A DNA stretch of 64,000 bases from Ramlibacter cellulosilyticus (GTDB taxonomy: Bacteria; Pseudomonadota; Gammaproteobacteria; Burkholderiales; Burkholderiaceae_C), in the NCBI RefSeq assembly GCF_014297465.1, contig NZ_JACORT010000001.1:248001-312000 (forward strand), given 5' to 3'. The notes under the pieces were generated by a model. The model was not told the origin of the DNA. It worked only from the letters and a program-made list of their open reading frames with translations, and did not search any database. This document shows positions 45,207 through 53,957 of this stretch, one piece after another. The translations under genes and the position numbers were made by a program. Position 1 is the first letter of the stretch; each line of letters begins with the position of its first letter.

Positions 45207-45728
45207 TCACTCGACTTCGTGCATCGGGGAGTCGAAGTGCTCGTCGTGGAGCGACTCGGGGTTGAAGACCAGGCGCCAGGTGCGCACGGCAATCAGGAGC
45301 ACGGCGCAGATGTCGCCGACCCAGGCGACGGCGTAGAAGGGCCAGGTCGGAAGGTTCAGGTCGTAGGTCAGGACGTTGTCCTTCCAGGTGCCTTCGACCT
45401 TGTCGAACAGCATGACCGTCTGCACGATCACCACGAACAGCAGCACCAGCGTGGCGAACACGTCGATGATGCGCTTCCAGCGCTTGTTCACGGCGCCCCA
45501 CAGCAGGTCCACCGTGATGTGGCCGCCGCGGTAGCTGGTGGCCGCGATGCCCCAGAAGATCAGGATGCCCAGGAGCATCCGGCCGAAGTCGTAGTAGTCG
45601 GGGATCGACGTGCTGAAGAACTTGCGCAGCAGCACGTTGACGAAGATGTTGAGGGCGACGATGCCGACGAAGATGGCGGCGAGCCACTCGATGCCGTTGA
45701 TGAAACGGTCGGCGAAGTTCTTTTTCAT
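45207..45728 (-). CDS. TRAP transporter small permease DctQ
   Basis: Membrane protein of 173 residues with four predicted helices; IEWLAAIFVGIVALNIFVNVLLRKFF, DFGRMLLGILIFWGIAATSYRGGHI and the C-terminal VAWVGDICAVLLIAVRTW are typical. ATG at 45728 is preferred over a GTG three codons upstream. It lies eight bases before the proposed dctM start, so the two subunits are made together. Confidence 0.9.
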   Translation of the reverse strand: MKKNFADRFINGIEWLAAIFVGIVALNIFVNVLLRKFFSTSIPDYYDFGRMLLGILIFWGIAATSYRGGHITVDLLWGAVNKRWKRIIDVFATLVLLFVVIVQTVMLFDKVEGTWKDNVLTYDLNLPTWPFYAVAWVGDICAVLLIAVRTWRLVFNPESLHDEHFDSPMHEVE

Positions 45729-45800
45729 GGCGTCCACGGATGGAACAAGGGCCGGCCTGCTTCTTGGGCAGGCACGGCCCCGGGGCTCAGGCGCTGCGGA

Positions 45801-46823
45801 TTACAGCGCCGACTTGTACTTCACCAGGTTGGACTTCAGCGAGTCCATCACCTTGGCCGGGTCCTGGCCCACCTTCTTCACGCTCTCGGCCCAGGTCTGC
45901 TCGCCGGAAGCCGTGGCGTCGCGCCAGGCCTTCAGCTGCTCGGGGGTGAGCTTGTAGATCTCGTGGCCGCCGGCGGCCATCTTGGCGCGGCCGCCGTATT
46001 CGAAGTCGGCCCAGGGGGTGGCGACCTTCTCGGCCCACTCGGTGGTGCAGTGGTCGTCGATCACCTTCTTCTGGCCGGCCGACAGCGCGTCGTACTTGGA
46101 CTTGTTCATCACCCAGACGAACGGGGTGACGTACAGCGGCACGTCCATGTGGTACTTGACGACCTTGTCGATGCCGAACAGCGGGATCGAGCCCCAGGGG
46201 AAGGTGATCGCGTCGGCCACGCCGCGCTCCAGCATCTCGCGCGCCTCGGGCGCGGAGGACTGCACGTTGGTGCCGCCCAGCGAGGTGACCATCTGCGCGA
46301 TGGTGCTGGTGGCGGGACGGATCTTCATGCCCTTGATGTCGGAGGGCAGGGTGATCTTCTTGCGGGCGTGGAAGGTGCCGGGATCGTGCACGAAGGCGAA
46401 GCAGAACTTCACGTCCTTCATCTCGGTCGCGGCGTACTGGCGGTACCAGGCGTCGATGGCGGCGGTGCCGCCCTTGCCGTTGGCGAACAGGAAGGGCAGC
46501 GAGGCGCCGGCGAAGATCGGGAAGCGGCCCGGCTGGTAGCCCGGGTTCACGTACGCGAAGTCGGCGATGCCGTCGCGCGCCATGTCGTAGTGGTCGAAGG
46601 CCTTGCCCAGCTGCTCGCTCGGGAACAGCGTGGCGGTGATCGTGCCGCCGGACGCCTTCTTGATGTCGTCGGCCCAGGCCTGCAGGCTCGGGTTCAGCGG
46701 GTGCTGCGCCGGCACCCAGCTGGAAAGCTTCATCATCACCGGCTTGTCCTGCGCCTGCGCCAGGCCGGCGGAGAGGGCGAGGGAGGCGGCCAGGGCCGCC
46801 ATCGTGATTCGGTTGCGCATCAT
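45801..46823 (-). CDS. TRAP transporter solute-binding protein DctP
   Basis: Periplasmic receptor of 340 residues with a signal peptide ending GLAQAQ. Blocks VMMKLSSWVPAQHPLNPSLQ, AYVNPGYQPGRFPIFAGASL, DIKGMKIRPATSTIAQMVTS (with the conserved substrate-binding Arg) and DAITFPWGSIPLFG. The family with a PxSWxP start often binds larger or aromatic carboxylates rather than C4-dicarboxylates. Preceded by an inverted repeat at 46847-46863 that could be its operator. Confidence 0.9.
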   Translation of the reverse strand: MMRNRITMAALAASLALSAGLAQAQDKPVMMKLSSWVPAQHPLNPSLQAWADDIKKASGGTITATLFPSEQLGKAFDHYDMARDGIADFAYVNPGYQPGRFPIFAGASLPFLFANGKGGTAAIDAWYRQYAATEMKDVKFCFAFVHDPGTFHARKKITLPSDIKGMKIRPATSTIAQMVTSLGGTNVQSSAPEAREMLERGVADAITFPWGSIPLFGIDKVVKYHMDVPLYVTPFVWVMNKSKYDALSAGQKKVIDDHCTTEWAEKVATPWADFEYGGRAKMAAGGHEIYKLTPEQLKAWRDATASGEQTWAESVKKVGQDPAKVMDSLKSNLVKYKSAL

Positions 46824-46846
46824 TGTGGTCTCCTGGGGTCGTAGAA

Positions 46847-46863
46847 CGTTACTTTGTATAACG
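46847..46863. promoter_or_regulatory. Inverted repeat upstream of the TRAP dctP gene
   Basis: CGTTA and TAACG separated by seven AT-rich bases (CGTTACTTTGTATAACG), 24 bases before the dctP start, in the 71-base gap to the preceding receptor gene. The AT-rich core may also be part of the promoter. Confidence 0.4.
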
Positions 46864-46894
46864 AAAGAGCCCGTCCCGCCTATCGTGGTTTCCC

Positions 46895-47875
46895 TCAGTC
46901 GCCCACGATCCTGCGCTCGCGGATCAGGGCGCCGAAGCGCTTGCTGTCCTCCTGGGCGCGCGCACCGAACTCCTGCGGCGAGAAAGGCGCGGGGATGGCG
47001 CCGATGGCGTTCATGCGCTCGACGAACGCCGGCGAGCGCAGGACCTTGTTGATCTCCGTGTTCAGGCGCGCGACCACGGGCTGCGGCGTGCCGGCGGGCG
47101 CGTAGAAGCCGAACCAGGTGTCCGCGTCGAAGCCCTTGAGGCCGGCTTCTTCCATCGTGGGAACGTCCGGGTACAGGGGCGAACGCTTCGGGCTGCCGAT
47201 CGCCAGCAGCTTCAGCTTGCCGGCCTTCGTGTGCTGCAGGCCGACGCCGGGGTCGAACATGAAGTCCACCTGGCCCGCGAGCAGGTCCTGGATGGCGGGC
47301 GCGGCGCCGCGGTACGGGATGTGCGTGGCGTACACGTTGCCCATGGACTTCATCATCTCGCCCGCGAGGTGCGGCGAGCTGCCGTTGCCGGGGGAGCCGA
47401 AGCTGAGCTTGCCGGGGTTCGCCTTCATGTACGCGAGGAATTCCTTCGCGTTGTTCACCGGCACCTTGGCCGGGTTCACCTGCAGGTAGACCAGCACGCG
47501 GGCGGCGGACGCCACCGGCACGAGGTCCTTGGCCGGGTCGAACGACATCTTCGCGTACAGGTGCGGGTTGATCGAGACCGTGCCGCCGGAGCTCATGAGC
47601 AGCGTGTAGCCGTCGGCGGGCTGCTTGGAGACGAAGTCGCCGGCGATGTTGCCGTTGGCGCCCGCGCGGTTCTCCACCACGACGGGCTGCCCCAGCGCCT
47701 GCGCGAGCGGCTCGGAAACGGCGCGCGCGATCTGGTCGGCGGCGCCGCCGGGCGCGAAGCTCACGATCACGCGGATCGGCTTGGCCGGGAAGGCCTGCGC
47801 GAGGGCGATGCCGGGCAGGGCGGTGGCGAGGGCCGCGGCCAGCAGGACGCGGCGGGCGAGGGTCGTCGTTCTCAT
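46895..47875 (-). CDS. Tripartite tricarboxylate transporter (Bug) substrate-binding protein
   Basis: Periplasmic receptor of 326 residues, start at ATG 47875, signal peptide MRTTTLARRVLLAAALATAL ending IALAQA. Blocks IRVIVSFAPGGAADQIAR, VVVENRAGANGNIAGDFV, SFGSPGNGSSPHLAGEMM and LYPDVPTMEEAGLKGFD. Downstream of the cupin and indolepyruvate oxidoreductase genes, so an aromatic or aryl-keto acid is a reasonable guess. No TctA/TctB genes nearby. Confidence 0.9.
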   Translation of the reverse strand: MRTTTLARRVLLAAALATALPGIALAQAFPAKPIRVIVSFAPGGAADQIARAVSEPLAQALGQPVVVENRAGANGNIAGDFVSKQPADGYTLLMSSGGTVSINPHLYAKMSFDPAKDLVPVASAARVLVYLQVNPAKVPVNNAKEFLAYMKANPGKLSFGSPGNGSSPHLAGEMMKSMGNVYATHIPYRGAAPAIQDLLAGQVDFMFDPGVGLQHTKAGKLKLLAIGSPKRSPLYPDVPTMEEAGLKGFDADTWFGFYAPAGTPQPVVARLNTEINKVLRSPAFVERMNAIGAIPAPFSPQEFGARAQEDSKRFGALIRERRIVGD

Positions 47876-47906
47876 GGTTTCTTTTCCGTTCGGTCTTCTT
47901 GTGGGT

Positions 47907-48749
47907 TCAGGCGGAGGCGCGTTCCAGCGGCGGGATCTGGATCTCCAGCACTTCGCTCTCTTCCGCGGCCTGCAGGGCCTGCGCCTCGCCCTCGGTGCGC
48001 AGCAGCGCATGCGGCCGCCACTCGCCGCCGCCGGCGGTGCCGCGGCCCGAGAAGACGAAAGCGAGCGAATGGGGCGCGAGCGTGGCCGTCGCGCCCGGCG
48101 CGATGCCGAGCACGCTGATGCGCGTCGCGCGCGCCGAGAACACGCCGAGCAGCTTGCGCCGCACGCCGGCGGCACCGGGCTCGTCCTGCCAGGCAACGGC
48201 CTGCGGATCCATGAACACCGGTTCGCCGTGCTCGCTCTTCGGATACTCCAGCTTGCGGCCGTGGATGTGTTCCCACACCGCTTCGTAGGCGTCCTGGTTC
48301 TTGCGGCCGCCACCTTCCTTGGGGCGGTGGAACACGCCCTTCTCGAAGGTGCCGAACTGCTTCAGCTCCTCCACGCCCTGCTGGAAGCGCTCCTCGGAGA
48401 TGTAGCCGCTGCCGCTCGCGCCGCCGAACTGCAGCACCAGCGTCTTCGACTCGCCGGCGTTCTCCTGCGGCCCGTAGTACACGCCTTCGGGGAAGTAGCC
48501 GATCATGCCGGGGCGCATGACGCCGTCGCGGGTGAAGCTCGCGTCGCCCACGAGCTGCACGCGCACCTGGTCGAAGTTGTGGCGATGGCGCGGCGAGAAG
48601 AAGTCGTTGTGCAGCTGCGAGAGCTGCACGTAGAAGTTGTCCTTGCTGCCTTCGCGGCCGCCCAGGAGCGACTGCGAATGGAACAGGCCCGCGCGCGCGT
48701 GCTGGCGTTCGACCACCGGGACGTCGGAGATGTTGACGAGGGCTGGCAT
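47907..48749 (-). CDS. Cupin-domain protein
   Basis: Protein of 280 residues with two cupin-like halves: QLHNDFFSPRHRHNFDQVRV with the His cluster and RPGMIGYFPEGVYYGPQE in the first (residues 40-110), and a second, weaker one ending APHSLAFVFSGRGT near 235. The His/Glu pattern (RHRHNFDQ) suggests a metal site. Could be a dioxygenase or isomerase-like enzyme, or a binding protein, acting on the product or substrate of the neighbouring oxidoreductase. Four bases separate it from that gene. Confidence 0.78.
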   Translation of the reverse strand: MPALVNISDVPVVERQHARAGLFHSQSLLGGREGSKDNFYVQLSQLHNDFFSPRHRHNFDQVRVQLVGDASFTRDGVMRPGMIGYFPEGVYYGPQENAGESKTLVLQFGGASGSGYISEERFQQGVEELKQFGTFEKGVFHRPKEGGGRKNQDAYEAVWEHIHGRKLEYPKSEHGEPVFMDPQAVAWQDEPGAAGVRRKLLGVFSARATRISVLGIAPGATATLAPHSLAFVFSGRGTAGGGEWRPHALLRTEGEAQALQAAEESEVLEIQIPPLERASA

Positions 48750-48753
48750 GGGA

Positions 48754-50355
48754 TCAGTTGGTCTTCAGGTTGGTCTCGTCGGCCGCGGCCACGCCGCGGG
48801 GCTTGCGCACCCAATGGATGGGAACGGCTTTCACGGGGCGTGGGGGCGCGCCGTGCTGCACGAGCGTGGCGTCGAGCGCCTTGCCGGCATCGTCGGCCAG
48901 GGCCGCCACGCGGGCAGCGCGCACCGCGGCGGCGGCTTCCGCGGGGACGCCGCCCTTGGCCAGGTGCTCCAGCACGTGCAGCAGGTTCTCCTTGCCGCGC
49001 TCGTTGGTGGAGCCGTAGCCCTTGATCAGGCGGCCGCACAGCGCGATCTCGTGGCCCAGGTCCCACAGGCGCTGCGTGCCTTGCACGACGCCTTGCAGCC
49101 ACTGCTCGATCATGCGCTGCTCCAGGGCGAAGCGGCTGCCGTGCGGGCGCAGCCACCTGGTGCCGGCCAGCGTGCGCAGCGCCAGCATGCCGAACACGCT
49201 GTGCGTGCCGATCTTCAGCGGCAGCGCCCAGGGCTGCTTGCCGCCGGCGACGCGACGGCGGTCCCACGCGACCAGCTTGTCCGCGAAGGACTGCGGCAGC
49301 ATGGCGGCGAACTCGGGCACCCCCGGCTTGAAGTGGTCGTAGACCTTCAGCAGGTCGTCCTCGCCGGCCTTCACCTCGCCTTGCACGCGGGTCCAGCGGG
49401 AGGCGCGGCTCTTGAGGTCGGCGACGCGCACGATGTCGTCGAACGCCATCCACAGCGCGAGCCAGCGCGCCATCTCCTTCGTGATGGCGTAGCCGCGCTC
49501 GCCACGCGGGTCGGCGTCGGTTTCCGCTTCCAGCACGGACTTCAGGCGCTTCACGTACAGGTCGGCGTAGGCCTTGCCCTGGTACTCGACGAGGCGGGCG
49601 TAGCCGAGCCCGAACATCTCCTCGACCTGCGCCGGGAAGATGCCCGTGGGGTGCACCGACTTGCTGCGCACCGGCTGTGCCGCCTTGGGCTGCATCACCT
49701 GCGCCAGGAAATCCTGCTGCTGCTTGCCCTTCGCCACGATGTCGAACGCCTTCGCGAAGCCCCGCAGGCTCGCTTCCGCGCCCTTGCCGCCGGACTTCAC
49801 GACCGCTTCGTAGTCCTCGCGCCGGAAGGGGAACAGCCCGCTGCCCGCGATCGCGCCGAGCAGCACCGCGCTGACGACGGTACCCGCTTCCTTCGCGATG
49901 GCGTTCATGTCGAAGACGTGGTGCACCTTGCTGAACTGCTGCACCACTTTCAGGAGCTCCGCGTTGTCGACGCGGCCGTCGCCCATCTGCATGCGTTCCA
50001 TCGTGGTCAGCGCGCGGGCGGAGGACGAGATCACGACGGTGCGGTCCGGCGAGGCCAGGCCGTTGCCGACCTGGCGCGCCGTCTCGAGCAGCTCGGAGCA
50101 CACGAGCGCGTCCAGCGCGCCCGGCACCGGGTTCAGGCTGAACACCGGGCGCTTGCCGCCCAGGTCCTTCATCGCCACCGGGAACACTTCGATGTAGTAG
50201 GTGGTTGCGCCGGTGCGCTGCGCGACACCGGGGATCGAGGTGGCCTGCGCCGGGTAGCCGGCGTGGCGCGCGGTCTCGACCAGCCATTCGGTCAGGACGC
50301 CGCCGCCTTCGCCGCCGAGGGCGCCGACCAGGAGGGTGATGGGTTTCGTCTTCAT
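48754..50355 (-). CDS. iorB: Indolepyruvate oxidoreductase beta subunit, extended
   Basis: Gamma-type domain of 2-oxoacid:ferredoxin oxidoreductases at residues 1-200: LLVGALGGEGGGVLTEWLVE near the start and SIPGVAQRTGATTYYIEVFP. The protein is 533 residues where classical IorB is about 200; the remaining 330 residues (ERGYAITKEMARWLALWMAF and WDLGHEIALCGRLIKGYG) resemble the C-terminal region DUF6537 found in large fused indolepyruvate oxidoreductases. ATG overlaps the iorA stop. Oxidatively decarboxylates aryl-pyruvates to aryl-acetyl-CoA with IorA. Confidence 0.85.
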   Translation of the reverse strand: MKTKPITLLVGALGGEGGGVLTEWLVETARHAGYPAQATSIPGVAQRTGATTYYIEVFPVAMKDLGGKRPVFSLNPVPGALDALVCSELLETARQVGNGLASPDRTVVISSSARALTTMERMQMGDGRVDNAELLKVVQQFSKVHHVFDMNAIAKEAGTVVSAVLLGAIAGSGLFPFRREDYEAVVKSGGKGAEASLRGFAKAFDIVAKGKQQQDFLAQVMQPKAAQPVRSKSVHPTGIFPAQVEEMFGLGYARLVEYQGKAYADLYVKRLKSVLEAETDADPRGERGYAITKEMARWLALWMAFDDIVRVADLKSRASRWTRVQGEVKAGEDDLLKVYDHFKPGVPEFAAMLPQSFADKLVAWDRRRVAGGKQPWALPLKIGTHSVFGMLALRTLAGTRWLRPHGSRFALEQRMIEQWLQGVVQGTQRLWDLGHEIALCGRLIKGYGSTNERGKENLLHVLEHLAKGGVPAEAAAAVRAARVAALADDAGKALDATLVQHGAPPRPVKAVPIHWVRKPRGVAAADETNLKTN

Positions 50356-52502
50356 GCCGGTTGCAGGGCGCGCACGATGGCGCCGCGGAAGGAGTTCAGG
50401 AGCCGTTCGTGCCACTTGGGGTTCTGCACGACTTCGGCGCGGTAGAAGCTGGGGCACAGCGTCGCCGCGTGCGCGTTGGCGCCGCAGAGGCCGCAGCCCA
50501 CGCAGCCGTCGATCACGGTCGCGACCGGGTCCACCTTCAGCGGGTCCGGGTTGTCCTTGATCGTGAGCGTCGGGCAGCCGGAGAGGCGGATGCAGGCGTG
50601 GTCGCCGTTGCAGACGTCCTCGTCCACGCCGTACTTCACGCGCACGACGCGCTCGCCCTTCTTCAGCAGCGACTGGATCCAGGGCTTGATGCGGCGCTGG
50701 CGCTCCAGCTGGCACTCGCCCTCGGCGATGATCACCTTCAGGCCGTTGAAGTCGCTCGTGAAGGCGTCGGTCAGCGTGCGGCGCATCTCTTCCACCTCGT
50801 AGGTGGTCACGGTGCGCATCCACTGCACGCCCAGGCCCTTGAGCGCGGACTCGATGGTCTGGTTGGTGTGCACGATGCTGGCGGACTTGTCGGCGGCGTT
50901 GTACTTCGCGTCCTCGTGCGGCGTGGAGATGATCTCCTGCGTGCCGGTGGCGGAGGTGTAGCCGTTCTTGAAGATCAGCAGCACGGCGTCGTCGCCGTTG
51001 AACAGCGCGCTCTGCACGCCCGTGAGCAGGCCGTTGTGCCAGAAGCCGCCGTCGCCCATGATGGCCAGCGTGCGCCGCTGCATCATCGGCGACACGCCGG
51101 CGCGCGAGGCGAGCGACATGCCGTAGCCCAGGATGGAGTGGCCGCTGGAGAAGGGCTCGAAGGTGCCCAGCGCGTGGCAGCCGATGTCGGCGGCGATGTG
51201 CACCTTGCCGATCTGCTCCTGCGCCAGCTTGAGCGCGGAGAACACGGGGCGCTCGGGGCAGCCGATGCAGAAGCCGGGCGGACGCGCCGGCAGCGGCTGC
51301 GTCAGCTTGGCGGCGGCCTCGCGGCGGTCCTTGTTGCCGGCGAGCCAGCGCTTGGCTTCCTCGACGGCGGGGCCGGGCAGGTAGCTCGAAGCGAACTGCG
51401 TGAGGCCGATGGACAGCGCTTCGACGGTGTACTCGCCGCCCATGGGCAGCAGGTCCTTGCCGTGCAGCTTCGTCTGGATGTCGCGCCGGCGCAGCAGCGT
51501 GGCGATCTCCTGCTCGATGAACTCGGGCTGGCCTTCCTCCACCACCAGCACCGCGCGGCGGCCGACGCAGAAGTCGGCGACCTGCTCCGGCACCAGCGGG
51601 TAGGCGACGTTCAGGCACAGGATCGGGATGTCGGTCTCGCCGAACGCGTCCGCCAGGCCCAGCTGCTGCAGGCTGCGGATCAGGGCGTTGTAGAGGCCGC
51701 CCTGCACGATGATGCCGAGGTCCGTGTGCTTGCCGTCGAACAGCTCGTTGAGCTTCTGCTCCACGATGTACTGGCGCGCGGCGGGGATGCGCTGCTCGTA
51801 CTTCAGCTTCTCGTGGCGGAAGGTCACGGGCGGGTGCGCCAGCTTCATGTAGTCGAAGCCGGCGGGGTTCTCCATCAGTGCGCGCGTGGAGACCGGCGGC
51901 TTCAGGTTGTCCTTCGCCTCGAAGCTGCCGCGCACGTGGCAGGCGCGGATGCGCAGCTCCAGGATGGCGGGCATGTTGGAGGTCTCGGAGAGGCGGAAGC
52001 CTTCCTCCACCATGCGCGTCATCACGCCGAGGTCGGGCCGCGGGTCCAGCAGGCACATGCCGGACTTCAGCGCGAAAGCATGCGTGCGCTCCTGGATCAC
52101 GGAGGCGCCTTCGCCGTAGTCCTCGCCCACGACGATCAGCGCGCCGCCGGTGACGCCGGGCGAGCTGAGGTTGGACAGCGCGTCGGCGGCGACGTTGGTG
52201 CCGACGATGGACTTCCACGTGACGGCACCGCGCAGGGGGTAGTGGATGGAGGCGCCGAGCATCGCGGCGGCGGAAGCCTCGTTGGAGCAGGCCTCGACGT
52301 GCACGCCGAGTTCGTCCATGTAGCCCTTGGCCTGCACCATCACGTCGAGCAGGTGCGACACGGGCGCGCCCTGGTAGCCGCCGACGTAGGCCACGCCGGA
52401 CTGCAGCAGCGCCTTCGTGATCGCGAGGATGCCCTCGCCGTGGAACGTGTCGCCGGCGCCGAGGCGCAGGGACTCGATCTCCTTGCTGAATGAAACTTCC
52501 AA
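50352..52502 (-). CDS. iorA: Indolepyruvate oxidoreductase alpha subunit
   Basis: Thiamine-diphosphate enzyme subunit of 716 residues. N-terminal pyrimidine-binding region with GGYQGAPVSHLLDVM and EACSNEASAAAMLGASI; TPP-binding core AADIGCHALGTFEPF, MGDGGFWHNGLLTGVQSALFN and KNGYTSATGTQ; and C-terminal Cys clusters for Fe-S centres (GDHACIRLSGCPTL and GCVGCGLCGANAHAATLC). Works with IorB to convert indolepyruvate, phenylpyruvate or hydroxyphenylpyruvate to the acetyl-CoA form. First gene of the minus-strand run. Confidence 0.92.
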   Translation of the reverse strand: MEVSFSKEIESLRLGAGDTFHGEGILAITKALLQSGVAYVGGYQGAPVSHLLDVMVQAKGYMDELGVHVEACSNEASAAAMLGASIHYPLRGAVTWKSIVGTNVAADALSNLSSPGVTGGALIVVGEDYGEGASVIQERTHAFALKSGMCLLDPRPDLGVMTRMVEEGFRLSETSNMPAILELRIRACHVRGSFEAKDNLKPPVSTRALMENPAGFDYMKLAHPPVTFRHEKLKYEQRIPAARQYIVEQKLNELFDGKHTDLGIIVQGGLYNALIRSLQQLGLADAFGETDIPILCLNVAYPLVPEQVADFCVGRRAVLVVEEGQPEFIEQEIATLLRRRDIQTKLHGKDLLPMGGEYTVEALSIGLTQFASSYLPGPAVEEAKRWLAGNKDRREAAAKLTQPLPARPPGFCIGCPERPVFSALKLAQEQIGKVHIAADIGCHALGTFEPFSSGHSILGYGMSLASRAGVSPMMQRRTLAIMGDGGFWHNGLLTGVQSALFNGDDAVLLIFKNGYTSATGTQEIISTPHEDAKYNAADKSASIVHTNQTIESALKGLGVQWMRTVTTYEVEEMRRTLTDAFTSDFNGLKVIIAEGECQLERQRRIKPWIQSLLKKGERVVRVKYGVDEDVCNGDHACIRLSGCPTLTIKDNPDPLKVDPVATVIDGCVGCGLCGANAHAATLCPSFYRAEVVQNPKWHERLLNSFRGAIVRALQPA

Positions 52503-52607
52503 AGCCTTGTCTCCAGGGAATCCGGCAGTGTCCGCGAACGGGCGCCATCGATCAATCCGATGAGGCGACTAAGCGGTATGCGATCCGTGCATGACGCGGC
52601 GACGCTC

Positions 52608-52623
52608 GCGCAAGCTCTTGCGC
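52608..52623. promoter_or_regulatory. Perfect palindrome in the iorA / sugar dehydrogenase interval
   Basis: GCGCAAGCTCTTGCGC, in the 261-base divergent region between iorA (start 52502) and the sorbosone-dehydrogenase-like gene (start 52764). No adjacent regulator can be assigned; it could be an operator for either gene. I see nothing else distinct in this interval apart from the AGGAGG-like ribosome site at about 52754. Confidence 0.4.
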
Positions 52624-52763
52624 AACGTTCGTCTCAATTTGCGACACATCGCGTCCAGGCCGCTTCCCTACCGTGCGCGCGCCTAAGGGAATGCGCTATG
52701 TTCGCGCTCCGCGCGCCGCTGATCTACTTTCCAGCGCGAATCGTCGCACCACGGAGGAAAGAC

Positions 52764-53957
52764 ATGAAGCACCTGCCCAAGCTCGTTGTCCTCGCCACCC
52801 TTTGCTGCGCGGGGATCGCCCTCGCGCAGCAGCCACCCGCGGAAGAGCCGGGGTGGGCGAAGGGACGTCCCAAGGCGAACGACTCGGCGATGCAGATGGC
52901 GCCGGTGCCGGCCTTCCCGATCCCGACCGCGCCCGACAAGCTGCCGACCGCGAAGTTCAAGCTGCCGCCGGGCTTCAAGGTGGAGACCTGGGCCTCGGGC
53001 ATCCTCGACGCGCGCGGCCTGCGCCAGGGACCGAACGGCAACATCCTGGTGAGTTCGCTCTTCGTGGCGAACAAGGTCTACATGGTCCCGGAGCAGGGCA
53101 ACCGCCAGGCCAAGGTGATCATCGACAAGATGCCCTTCGCGACCGGCATCGAGTACCACAACGGCAGCCTCTTCCTCGCCACCAACGAGAAGATCTACCG
53201 CTGGGACAACGTCGACAACCGGCTCGACAACCTCGGCGAGCCGAAGGTCATCTACGACAAGCTGCCCGGCGGCGGCGACCACAGCTGGAAGTTCCTGCGC
53301 ATCCGGGACAACAAGCTGTACTACGCGATCGGCGCGCCCTGCAACATCTGCGATCCGGGCCAGTACGCGAAGATCTACCGCATGAACCTGGACGGCACCG
53401 GGATCGAGACCATCGCCTCCGGCGTGCGCAACACGGTGGGCTTCGACTTCGACCCGAAGACGGGCAACCTCTGGTTCACGGACAACGGGCGCGACTGGTT
53501 CAGCGAGGAGTTGCCCAACGACGAACTCAACGTCGTCACCAAGCCGGGCCAGCAGCACTTCGGCTACCCGTACTGCCACCAGGGCAACATCCCGGACCCG
53601 GAATTCGGCTGGGGCAAGTCCTGCAACGACTACCAGAAGCCCGCCGCCTTCCTCGGCCCGCACGCCGGTTCGCTGGGCCTGATGTTCTACAAGGGCAAGA
53701 TGTTCCCGGCCAAGTACCAGGGCGCCATGTTCATCGCGCGCCACGGCCCGTGGAACCGCACGACCAAGTACTCCGACATCTCGGTCGCCTGGCCTGACGG
53801 CAAGGGCGGGGCGAAGGTCGAGCCCTTCATGACCGGCTTCGTCGAGAACAACCAGTACCTCGGCCGCCCGGTGGACTTCCTCGTCCTCAAGGACGGTTCG
53901 ATGCTCGTGAGCGACGACCACGCGGGCGCCATCTACCGCATCAGCTACGGGAAGTGA
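52764..53957 (+). CDS. PQQ-dependent sugar dehydrogenase / L-sorbosone dehydrogenase-like protein
   Basis: Exported beta-propeller protein of 397 residues, starting at ATG 52764 behind a ribosome site GGAGGAAAG. Signal peptide MKHLPKLVVLATLCCAGIAL ending at ALAQQ. The family blocks are LPPGFKVETWASGILDARGL, LFLATNEKIYRWDN, GPCNICDPGQYAKIYRM, VGFDFDPKTGNLWFTDNGRD and GMLVSDDHAGAIYRIS. Oxidises a sugar or aldose outside the cytoplasm; electrons probably go to the cytochrome encoded next, whose start overlaps its stop. The exact substrate is unknown. Confidence 0.86.
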   Translation: MKHLPKLVVLATLCCAGIALAQQPPAEEPGWAKGRPKANDSAMQMAPVPAFPIPTAPDKLPTAKFKLPPGFKVETWASGILDARGLRQGPNGNILVSSLFVANKVYMVPEQGNRQAKVIIDKMPFATGIEYHNGSLFLATNEKIYRWDNVDNRLDNLGEPKVIYDKLPGGGDHSWKFLRIRDNKLYYAIGAPCNICDPGQYAKIYRMNLDGTGIETIASGVRNTVGFDFDPKTGNLWFTDNGRDWFSEELPNDELNVVTKPGQQHFGYPYCHQGNIPDPEFGWGKSCNDYQKPAAFLGPHAGSLGLMFYKGKMFPAKYQGAMFIARHGPWNRTTKYSDISVAWPDGKGGAKVEPFMTGFVENNQYLGRPVDFLVLKDGSMLVSDDHAGAIYRISYGK

